A stretch of 7,295 nt of DNA, taken from assembly GCA_900549055.1 (NCBI GenBank), contig URNB01000097.1, forward strand, positions 1-7,295, read 5' to 3'. The DNA is from an uncultured Oscillospiraceae bacterium (lineage in GTDB: Bacteria > Bacillota > Clostridia > Oscillospirales > Acutalibacteraceae). The position numbers and the translations under genes were made by a program. Of the stretch, positions 1-5,567 are shown piece after piece (position 1 is the stretch's first letter; each line of letters starts with the position of its first letter). Under the pieces are notes generated by a model. The model searched no databases, had not been told where the DNA came from, and saw nothing but the letters and a program-made list of their open reading frames with translations.

Positions 1-11
1 CTCGATTTTAT

Positions 12-37
12 ATAATTGCATTTGCTAATGCAATTAT
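12..37. repeat. Perfect 11-bp inverted repeat (hairpin)
   Basis: Arms at 12-22 and 27-37 are perfect reverse complements around a 4-nt loop (TGCT at 23-26). The stem is almost entirely A/T, with one GC dinucleotide per arm. It lies beyond the 3' end of the minus-strand polysaccharide operon. It has no clean T-run on either side, so it is at best a weak terminator; it could also be part of a larger palindromic element cut by the window edge. Confidence 0.5.
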
Positions 38-70
38 TCAGTAGACATTATATTAATCTTTAGTCTTTGA

Positions 71-120
71 CAATCCCTCAGCCGCTGACCGCGGCAGCTC
101 CCTTTACACAAGGGAGCCTT
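71..120 (-). repeat. Clostridial-type intergenic palindromic repeat
   Basis: Read on the minus strand, this begins AAGGCTCCCTTGTGTAAAGG and ends in CTGAGGGATTG. I recognise this pattern as an abundant dispersed intergenic element of many gut Clostridia; that is recall, not a search. It contains an 8-bp perfect stem (97-104 with 110-117, 5-nt loop) and a second GCCGC/GCGGC stem (81-85 with 91-95). It starts 13 nt after the stop codon of the zinc-ribbon gene. In this place its strong hairpin could also stop or protect the operon transcript, although no U-tract follows. Confidence 0.7.
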
Positions 121-133
121 CGGTTTATATTGT

Positions 134-982
134 TCAGCTGAAAATTTTCGAAGCGAGTGTTTGATTGGATATATCGCTTTTAAATATAATCTCTATGCCC
201 GTTACATCCGAAGAATATTCCTTGTATAAGGCAAGCTGTTTCCTAAAGAAGTCGGAATTATCATCGATATGCTTTTGAAATTTTTCCTTTGCGCTTTTAA
301 TATCGCAAAGACTGAATTGCACCCTGTATATGTAGGACAGTCTTTTTTCAATACCGTCGCCGCCAAGCTCAAAAATATAATCAGCTGCGAACGGTTTATT
401 ATAATTATAGGCTGAATTTTTCATACCGGAGACTAAAGGAATAAAGGAAAGCGGACGATACTGATCTCGGCAGCTTTTAAGTCCGTCGTTCGCACTGAAA
501 AAGTCGGGCAGAACAATATCGGCGGTTTCAACGGCGCGCACATTGCTCTGCGGCGCTTGACTCGTTGAGCTTTGCTCGGGTGCCGATGTCTCGGTACGGC
601 TGTTTACGGCAGATATTGCCGATGCAGAGGGAATAGCGCTTGTTTTTTCACTGCTTGATTGCGAAAAGCTCGGGATTGGGCTTTCAATATTCGTGGATTC
701 TTGCTTTGAATCGCTCTGTGACGAGGCGGTGGGGTGCGCCGATACGGCGGCGGAGCTTACTGCCTGCTTTGATTGAATATCGGTATGCTTTTTTTCCGTA
801 AAGCCGAGTATTATTCCCGAAACGGCAATTACGGCAACCGCAGCAATCGATACCGCACCGAGTGCCTTTGAAAGGGAGAGGGGTGCAGATTTGCCGCAGG
901 AGGGGCAGCGCTGCAATTCGTTGCTGTATTCGTGATTGCAGCTTTTACAGGTTATCCATTTAACGGAGCTGTGCCTTGACAT
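134..982 (-). CDS. Membrane-anchored zinc-ribbon protein, function unknown
   Basis: The product has 282 residues. A zinc ribbon sits at the N-terminus, with C12-x2-C15 and C26-x2-C29 (CKSC...CPSC). One hydrophobic segment follows at about 40-61, then a long Ser/Thr/Ala/Gln-rich linker (about 68-150), then a folded-looking C-terminal region (about 155-282) with mixed charge and aromatic residues. The expected topology is ribbon in the cytoplasm and C-terminal domain outside. ATG at 982 is preferred because AAAGGG lies 10 nt upstream; an in-frame GTG at 991 is only one base from that site. It is the last gene of the four-gene operon, 32 nt after the SGNH esterase gene. Many Firmicute proteins share the ribbon-TM-linker plan, but I do not recognise the C-terminal domain. 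A structural or regulatory envelope role is inference. Confidence 0.85.
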   Translation of the reverse strand: MSRHSSVKWITCKSCNHEYSNELQRCPSCGKSAPLSLSKALGAVSIAAVAVIAVSGIILGFTEKKHTDIQSKQAVSSAAVSAHPTASSQSDSKQESTNIESPIPSFSQSSSEKTSAIPSASAISAVNSRTETSAPEQSSTSQAPQSNVRAVETADIVLPDFFSANDGLKSCRDQYRPLSFIPLVSGMKNSAYNYNKPFAADYIFELGGDGIEKRLSYIYRVQFSLCDIKSAKEKFQKHIDDNSDFFRKQLALYKEYSSDVTGIEIIFKSDISNQTLASKIFS

Positions 983-992
983 AAGAACCACA

Positions 993-998
993 CCCTTT
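993..998 (-). promoter_or_regulatory. Ribosome binding site deciding the zinc-ribbon start
   Basis: AAAGGG on the minus strand lies 10 nt before ATG 982 and only 1 nt before GTG 991. The ATG is therefore the plausible start and the annotated protein loses three residues relative to the longest frame. Confidence 0.6.
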
Positions 999-1014
999 TA
1001 TAAATGAATTTTTA

Positions 1015-2094
1015 TTAAAGACCGAGCATTTTTTCGATTGCGTCGCCGAAGACCTTCGCCATGCATGCAAAGCCGAGATCGTTCGGGTGGCAGCCGTCTA
1101 CCGTGCAGCTGTCCGCCGGGGCGGAGAGTGTAAGCGCCTTTGAAAAGACGGTCGCACCGTCAATGAAAATAACATTTCGGTCGCCGCGCTTTACGGCGTT
1201 TCCATAGGTCTCGTACACTACCGCTCGGTGTGCAGCATTGCTTTTTTCGGCTGCGGGCGAACGCGGTATATCGGTTTTTGTCGCCATGATAACAGGCAGA
1301 TCGGGATTCTTTTCGCGAATCTTCAAAAAGAAGCTTTCATGATGCGCCTTTAAATGCTCGGCGTTCGGGCTGTTGTGGTCAAAATCAAGGAAGAAAAGCG
1401 ACATGGGAAGAGCCGCTATGTAATCCGCCATGGTTTTTTCGCCGAGTGCGTTGCCTGAAAAGCCGAAATTAAAATAATCAATATTAAAGCGGCGGGAAAT
1501 AAGCGCCTGGTAGGAGTTGCCGGGGCGTGAAGCACAGCCTCCCTGCGTTATCGATGAGCCGTAGAAAACTATGGGCTTTTTATCCGTATAGCCGTCGCTG
1601 CATGACAAAAGAGCGCTCTCCTCTAAGCCTATGTGAACAGTTTTAACGCTGTTGTAAAGCGGAAAGTTTATTGTTATATCCCGCACGGAGTTATCGTGAA
1701 GCGTGATTTCCGATTTAAAGGAATCCTTGCAGTCGATCGGCGGAATAAAGGAGCCGGCATATGCGCCGTCTGCAAAAATATACATATCAAAGCCCGCAGA
1801 GCCTGTAAGCGGCATATGCGGCATGGGGGAGATTCCGTCATATTCAACCTGCAGCACAATACGCCTTGAGGTTGTTTTAAAACGCACTCTTCCGCCGGCG
1901 GTATTGCGGCAAAGCCCCATGACGCCCGGGTTCACCGTTTCCGCTATTTCAAGCGGCAGTCGGAAAAACGGGGTTGTAGGGAGCAGTCCGTGAAGTGAAA
2001 AGGGTGAGGATAAGCAATTGCGGAAAATCAATCCGTCTGTTGAGGTGACTTCGTTTACGGCAAGGTTTTTGTCGATTTCTGAAATATTGCTCAT
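1015..2094 (-). CDS. SGNH/GDSL hydrolase-type esterase (two-domain)
   Basis: This 359-residue protein is predicted to hydrolyse ester bonds, probably acyl groups on carbohydrate. The N-terminal beta-rich domain (about 20-165) carries GFDMY at 101-105, close to the GxDLY motif of the domain usually fused to this hydrolase type. The SGNH domain (about 172-359) shows block I GSSITQG at 179-185 (nucleophile S181), block II GFSGNA at 211-216, block III DHNSPNAEHL at 239-248, and block V DGCHP at 333-337 supplying Asp and His. It resembles the Lipase_GDSL_3 group. No signal peptide is visible, so a cytoplasmic place is likely. AAAGGA lies 8 nt before the ATG. The start is 19 nt after the kinase gene, in the same operon, which suggests a substrate linked to the surface polysaccharide (inference). 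The true substrate cannot be read from the sequence. Confidence 0.92.
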   Translation of the reverse strand: MSNISEIDKNLAVNEVTSTDGLIFRNCLSSPFSLHGLLPTTPFFRLPLEIAETVNPGVMGLCRNTAGGRVRFKTTSRRIVLQVEYDGISPMPHMPLTGSAGFDMYIFADGAYAGSFIPPIDCKDSFKSEITLHDNSVRDITINFPLYNSVKTVHIGLEESALLSCSDGYTDKKPIVFYGSSITQGGCASRPGNSYQALISRRFNIDYFNFGFSGNALGEKTMADYIAALPMSLFFLDFDHNSPNAEHLKAHHESFFLKIREKNPDLPVIMATKTDIPRSPAAEKSNAAHRAVVYETYGNAVKRGDRNVIFIDGATVFSKALTLSAPADSCTVDGCHPNDLGFACMAKVFGDAIEKMLGL

Positions 2095-2113
2095 GACTTA
2101 TATCCTTTCGTAA

Positions 2114-2875
2114 TCAGCGCGATTTTTTACCCTTTGCTGAAGCGGAATATCCATAATTTTTATAGTAGCTTTTGTAATCCTTTTTGTGCTTGCCGGTAAT
2201 ATCGTTAAGAATTACGCCGAGGATCTTGCAGCCGCTCTTATCAAGCTGCTCCTTGACCTGGCGGGCTTCGGAATAGGTTATAACGCCGGGGGTCATAACG
2301 ATTATTGTTCCATCGCAGGCGGGTGCCATTACCGCCGCGTCTATAACCGAGCCGAGCGGGGGAGAGTCAATTATCACATAATCATAGATGCCGCGCATGC
2401 TTTGAAGCAACGATGAAAATTGTGCGCTGCCGAGCAGCTCAACGGGATTCGGCGGGAAATGACCGCTGAAAATAACATCAAAATCGGGGTCCTGCGTGTT
2501 GTAAATGACCTCGTTCAATTCCGCCTGACCCGAAAGAAACTCCGAAAGACCCATATAGCTATGCTGCTTTAAATTGCGCGGTTGAAGCATGGATTTGCGC
2601 ATATCCGCATCAATAAACAGGGTCTTTTTATTCGCTTCCGCGAGATTCTTCGCAAGCTCGGTCGAAATTGTGCTTTTGCCTTCGTTTTCACGGGAGCTTG
2701 TGAGCATAATGACCTTCATATCCGTTCCGCAGAAAAAGAGGTTGGTACGAAGTGCTTTGAATTTTTCCTTTGTGAGGTAGTCGTTCGCGGCGGAGGTATT
2801 GAAATTGACCCTTCCTGCGCCCATTGTTCCTATATTTGAAATCAAATCATTCTGTGTTGTTTCTTCTACAAACAT
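2114..2875 (-). CDS. cpsD: CpsD/CapB-family bacterial tyrosine kinase (BY-kinase)
   Basis: The 253-residue cytoplasmic ATPase autophosphorylates on tyrosine and works with a Wzz-like membrane partner to control polysaccharide chain length and export. Visible motifs are KALRTN at 40-45 (the conserved family segment before the P-loop), Walker A ending NEGKST at 64-69 (K67), Walker A' LFIDADMR at 86-93, and Walker B VIIDSPP at 167-173. A C-terminal tyrosine cluster holds Y234, Y237, Y238, Y241 and Y243, followed by a basic tail. The length fits the split Gram-positive form. The Walker A loop has Glu-Asn where Pro-Gly is common. GGAG lies 7 nt before the ATG. The gene follows the Wzz-like gene by 38 nt. 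The symbol is a family-level name; the polymer is unknown. Confidence 0.95.
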   Translation of the reverse strand: MFVEETTQNDLISNIGTMGAGRVNFNTSAANDYLTKEKFKALRTNLFFCGTDMKVIMLTSSRENEGKSTISTELAKNLAEANKKTLFIDADMRKSMLQPRNLKQHSYMGLSEFLSGQAELNEVIYNTQDPDFDVIFSGHFPPNPVELLGSAQFSSLLQSMRGIYDYVIIDSPPLGSVIDAAVMAPACDGTIIVMTPGVITYSEARQVKEQLDKSGCKILGVILNDITGKHKKDYKSYYKNYGYSASAKGKKSR

Positions 2876-2913
2876 TTATATTCTCCATTTCGACGAGGTT
2901 TGTTTAGAAAGTT

Positions 2914-3603
2914 TTATTTTGAACGCCGTCTTGTGCTGTTGCAGGGAATATTTCCGAGAACGGTGAGCCCTAAGCATTTTTCAACATCGGCAGAGTCCTC
3001 AATCTTATCGTTAAAATAAAACGAAACGAAAACGATTGCGGCATATGTGAAGCAGGAAAGCAAAAATGCCACCATAATATTTTTTGTTTTGTTCGGAACC
3101 GACGGCGATGCCGCTACCGTACCCTTGCGGATTATGGTGACGCGATCGACCCCCAAAAGCTCGGTGATTTTTTCCTGCGCAACGGTGCAGACAGTATCGA
3201 CGATTACCTTTGAATCATTCGCACTGGCGGTTCTGACGCTGATTTCTATAAAGCGGGTATTCTCCGGATTATTTACGGTAATGGCGTTCTTCAGTTCGCT
3301 TACCGAATACTTTTTCCCGAGCTTATCTGAAACATCACTTAAAACCGCGGCGTCCGCAATCAGGTTTGTGTAATCTCTTGTAAGATAGGTGGAAGCCGAT
3401 ATCTCCGCAGAGGTTAAGGTTTCTTTATTTATTATGTAGATCTTTCCCGCAGAATCGTAAAGCGGAGTTGCTAATAAGTAAGAGTAAATTGCCGCCGCGG
3501 CGACGAAGAAAACCGCGAGAACGGCAAAAATTTTCCATTTGGTCAAAGCAAAATGAAACAGATCCTTTAAATTAATATTATTATTTTTATAACTATCCGA
3601 CAT
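2914..3603 (-). CDS. cpsC: Wzz/CpsC-like chain-length regulator and kinase activator
   Basis: This 229-residue protein has the two-helix Wzz plan: TM1 at about 24-45, an extracytoplasmic domain (about 46-174) and TM2 at about 176-197, then a short cytoplasmic tail. The proline-containing stretch SPSVP (166-170) just before TM2 is typical of the family, as is the N-terminal LKDL segment (12-15) before TM1. In Gram-positive systems the partner's cytoplasmic tail activates a separate CpsD kinase, and that kinase gene is directly downstream here. GGAG lies 7 nt before the ATG. It is the first gene of the operon, with a promoter about 70 nt upstream. The tail ends in a basic run (STRRRSK). The symbol is family-level; YveK/CapA-type names would be equally valid. 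Confidence 0.93.
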   Translation of the reverse strand: MSDSYKNNNINLKDLFHFALTKWKIFAVLAVFFVAAAAIYSYLLATPLYDSAGKIYIINKETLTSAEISASTYLTRDYTNLIADAAVLSDVSDKLGKKYSVSELKNAITVNNPENTRFIEISVRTASANDSKVIVDTVCTVAQEKITELLGVDRVTIIRKGTVAASPSVPNKTKNIMVAFLLSCFTYAAIVFVSFYFNDKIEDSADVEKCLGLTVLGNIPCNSTRRRSK

Positions 3604-3629
3604 TTTTACACTCCAAAATTGCTGTATTG

Positions 3630-3664
3630 CGGCTGCCGGGCAAAAACCATATCTGCCGCAGCCG
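3630..3664 (-). promoter_or_regulatory. Leader hairpin of the polysaccharide operon
   Basis: In the 5' leader of the Wzz-like gene, CGGCTGC (minus strand, 3664-3658) pairs with GCAGCCG (3636-3630). An inner GGCA/TGCC stem (3657-3654 with 3642-3639) continues it, giving 7 + 4 bp with a 2-nt bulge and an 11-nt loop. It lies between the predicted transcription start (about 3673) and the ribosome binding site, which it leaves free. No U-run follows, so it is not a classical terminator. A protein-binding, stability or attenuator-like role is possible but not shown. Confidence 0.55.
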
Positions 3665-3679
3665 AAAATTTACAAACAC

Positions 3680-3708
3680 ATTTTAACATATCCTGTCTGT
3701 TATTTCAA
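3680..3708 (-). promoter_or_regulatory. Sigma-A promoter for the polysaccharide operon
   Basis: On the minus strand, -35 TTGAAA (3708-3703), a 17-nt spacer and -10 TAAAAT (3685-3680) are preceded by TGT, an extended -10 match. The predicted start is near 3673, giving a leader of about 70 nt before the Wzz-like gene. It lies just downstream of the LOR gene's stop codon and separates the two minus-strand operons. Confidence 0.75.
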
Positions 3709-3717
3709 GACCTCTGC

Positions 3718-3738
3718 GCATTTTTTATCGGAAAATGC
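3718..3738 (-). terminator. Weak hairpin after the LOR gene
   Basis: Arms GCATTTT and AAAATGC (7 bp, 7-nt loop) lie about 20 nt past the LOR stop codon. The stem is A/T-rich and no T-run follows on the minus strand, so termination here would be inefficient, and read-through into the polysaccharide operon is possible. Confidence 0.25.
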
Positions 3739-3759
3739 AGGAAACCGTCTGATTTGCGT

Positions 3760-4233
3760 TCAGTCGTTTCTCGAACATTTCTCCGCATCTATCGCAAGCA
3801 CAAGCATAAGCGCGCAGAGCGCGTCGCTCGTATCGGCGACTTCTATAACATATGTATCTGTCCAGCGGAAAAGCTCCTTTGAAACGGTTGCCACAACCGA
3901 GCCGCCGGCACCATATACCGTGTAATCCCATTCCGGGAAGCTGCCGTCTATATGCCAGCCGTTGAAATCGATATTAAAGGACGGCCTGAAAAAGGTGAAT
4001 TCTTTTTTGATGCAGCCTATATAGCTGCTGCCGATATAAAGCTCGAATTTCGGCAAAAAGGTGAATACTCTTTCCTTAACCGTACCAAGCTCCTCGCCGG
4101 AGGCACCGAATATTTTAAGGCAATGACCCCACGAAAGCTGACCCTTTACGGTATAAAGCGTGTTTCCGGACTCATCGTAAATATCATAGCTGTCAAACCA
4201 GGAAAAAAGGCGCTGCTTAAAAAGCATTTTCAT
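3760..4233 (-). CDS. LURP-one-related (LOR/YxjI-like) protein
   Basis: The 157-residue protein is made of short beta-hairpin repeats rich in Phe, Tyr and Trp. Recurrent strand-turn-strand units such as YDIYDESGNTLYTVKG (16-31), LKIFGASGEELGTVKE (39-54) and YTVYGAGGSVVATVSKE (104-120) are characteristic of the tubby-like barrel of the LOR family (YxjI in Bacillus). A near-C-terminal hydrophobic helix (about 138-149) would fill the barrel. Family function in bacteria is unknown; related tubby folds bind membrane phosphoinositides in eukaryotes, which does not carry over directly. The length is typical and no signal peptide is seen. The start ATG has AGGTG 5 nt upstream, and that site overlaps the stop codon of the DUF4317 gene, so the two are probably translated together. 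Confidence 0.82.
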   Translation of the reverse strand: MKMLFKQRLFSWFDSYDIYDESGNTLYTVKGQLSWGHCLKIFGASGEELGTVKERVFTFLPKFELYIGSSYIGCIKKEFTFFRPSFNIDFNGWHIDGSFPEWDYTVYGAGGSVVATVSKELFRWTDTYVIEVADTSDALCALMLVLAIDAEKCSRND

Positions 4234-4238
4234 AAAAA

Positions 4239-4243
4239 CACCT
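4239..4243 (-). promoter_or_regulatory. Ribosome binding site overlapping the upstream stop codon
   Basis: AGGTG on the minus strand shares bases with the TAG stop (4244-4242) of the DUF4317 gene and lies 5 nt before the LOR start. This arrangement suggests translational coupling of the two genes. Confidence 0.65.
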
Positions 4244-5369
4244 ACTCAATATTTATCGGTACGCCGTTGACCTCAATTTCCTCATCGGCGCGGATGAGTA
4301 TGTACTTAACACCGTCGATAACCTGCGTCTTAACAAGCTCGCCGCGTTCCGGATTTATTTTTATGCTTATATCCGCATTTTTAAGCTCAAGGCGCTTCGT
4401 TTCAACAAGATTCTGCGGATCAAGCCGCGTTTTTTCGCCGAAGCTTTCGTTAAAGCCTTTCCTGAAGCCCTCTATTTTTTCATCTTTGACATCGGATGAG
4501 GAGAGAATATCGCAGATATCATCGCAGGATACCGTCAGCCGCTCACGCTCGCGGCTTTCCTTGTGCTCTGTAATCATATCGCCGATTTCATCGCGGAAAT
4601 TTTTGATTATTTCGAGATTACTTTCATCCGCGGTGGCTTCCTTTAAAAGCGAGCTGAAAACCTCATGCTGCTCTGCGGCGGGCATGGGCGGCTCTGCCTT
4701 GAAAAGCCTGTCGATAATTTCGGAATTATCGCTCGAAGCGTCCTTGGTATAAAAAAGCGTATTGTAGATATTCGCCGCCCGGTCGTCAAATGAGGGAAAC
4801 ATAAATCCGAGCAGAGGAGCCGACACGACCGAATTTGCAACAATATTTTTAAATGTATTTTCAAATGCGGTAAAGCTTAACTGCGGCTTTGAGGTTTTAA
4901 CGGGGAAGATTCCGCATACAAAATAATTGAACAGCTCGGTGGAGTCCTCGTCCTTTTTTCCATCCTCGCGGTATGTGAAAACATCATAATGATCCACAGC
5001 CGAAAGAATCAGATAGCTGCCTTCTACTCTCACGGTTTCGGTTATATCGGCGCAGAGACTCTTCAGCGCCGCCTCATCGTCAAGTGAGGAATCGCGCAGC
5101 CTTAAAAGGCGCTTGTGCTCTTCTCCGTGAAGCACCTGCTCGTTTGTAAATTCAATATCTATAAGATTTTTACTCGGTGTGCCGGAAAGCAGCTTTTTAA
5201 GCACCGAAAGCACCGCCTCGGTTTCATCCTGCGTAAGGGTTGCCAGCGGAAGAGTGAATTCCGCGATTATTTCGCGGCGGTCATTTACAAAGCTGCCGTG
5301 AATGCTCGTAATGTTGGTTTTTTGCGGGTTAAAGCGCCGTCTGATTTCGGCAATTTCTTTTTCGTTCAA
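4242..5369 (-). CDS. DUF4317 family protein, function unknown
   Basis: This 375-residue soluble protein begins MNEKEIAEIRRRFNPQKTNI, which I recognise as the conserved opening of DUF4317, a family largely limited to Clostridia and without known function. No signal peptide or membrane helix is evident. The middle (about 115-165) is strand-rich, around SYLILSAVDHYDVFTYR, with an acidic stretch (KKDEDSTE, about 138-145). The region 255-310 is highly charged and probably helical. The C-terminus (about 325-375) forms short beta strands ending in VNGVPINIE. The start codon is TTG: GAGG lies 7 nt upstream, and the nearest ATG upstream (5382) is out of frame. It is the first gene of a two-gene operon with the LOR gene, with a strong promoter just upstream. 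The family assignment is from recall and function is open. Confidence 0.85.
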   Translation of the reverse strand: MNEKEIAEIRRRFNPQKTNITSIHGSFVNDRREIIAEFTLPLATLTQDETEAVLSVLKKLLSGTPSKNLIDIEFTNEQVLHGEEHKRLLRLRDSSLDDEAALKSLCADITETVRVEGSYLILSAVDHYDVFTYREDGKKDEDSTELFNYFVCGIFPVKTSKPQLSFTAFENTFKNIVANSVVSAPLLGFMFPSFDDRAANIYNTLFYTKDASSDNSEIIDRLFKAEPPMPAAEQHEVFSSLLKEATADESNLEIIKNFRDEIGDMITEHKESRERERLTVSCDDICDILSSSDVKDEKIEGFRKGFNESFGEKTRLDPQNLVETKRLELKNADISIKINPERGELVKTQVIDGVKYILIRADEEIEVNGVPINIE

Positions 5370-5376
5370 TTGTCTG

Positions 5377-5380
5377 CCTC
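5377..5380 (-). promoter_or_regulatory. Ribosome binding site supporting a TTG start
   Basis: GAGG on the minus strand is 7 nt before TTG at 5369. The ATG at 5382-5380 overlaps this site and is out of frame, so TTG is the only start that fits both spacing and the conserved N-terminus. Confidence 0.7.
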
Positions 5381-5403
5381 ATTTCAAAATAATAGGTCTG
5401 TTA

Positions 5404-5432
5404 ATTATATCAAACATACAGCCTGTTTTCAA
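5404..5432 (-). promoter_or_regulatory. Sigma-A promoter for the DUF4317-LOR operon
   Basis: On the minus strand, -35 TTGAAA (5432-5427) and a perfect -10 TATAAT (5409-5404) are separated by 17 nt, with an extended -10 TGA directly before the hexamer. The start near 5397 gives a leader of about 28 nt. This is the best-matching promoter in the window and predicts steady, strong transcription. Confidence 0.8.
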
Positions 5433-5518
5433 GATAAAAAAGAAAAAATATTACCCTGCCGAATTGAGGCGTTCTGTCGCTAACAATAAAGCAGTTGATT
5501 TTTTGTTTAATATTTTTG

Positions 5519-5546
5519 TTGAAAAAAATGGAAAATTGTGTATAAT
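5519..5546 (+). promoter_or_regulatory. Sigma-A promoter for the alpha/beta hydrolase gene
   Basis: TTGAAA at 5519-5524 and TATAAT at 5541-5546 are separated by 16 nt. The predicted start near 5553 leaves a leader of only about 15 nt, nearly all of it ribosome binding site (AGGGGG at 5556-5561, 6 nt before the ATG). The promoter diverges from that of the DUF4317 gene about 90 nt away. An A/T-rich tract (5499-5530) lies around the -35. Confidence 0.7.
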
Positions 5547-5567
5547 TATTTTAAGAGGGGGAGCTAT

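Noticed and set aside
3630..3664. Leader hairpin as an intrinsic terminator for the upstream DUF4317-LOR operon
   Set aside because: No U-run follows the stem on the minus strand, and a strong promoter lies between it and the LOR gene.
3952..4752. A 266-codon open frame on the plus strand
   Set aside because: It is antisense to the LOR and DUF4317 genes, both of which have good family matches, ribosome binding sites and a promoter. Its translation is Ser/Phe-rich without domain motifs, as expected of a shadow frame.
5538..5567. GTG start 10 codons upstream for the hydrolase
   Set aside because: This GTG lies against the -10 hexamer, upstream of the predicted transcription start, while ATG 5568 has AGGGGG 6 nt before it and begins a proper signal sequence.
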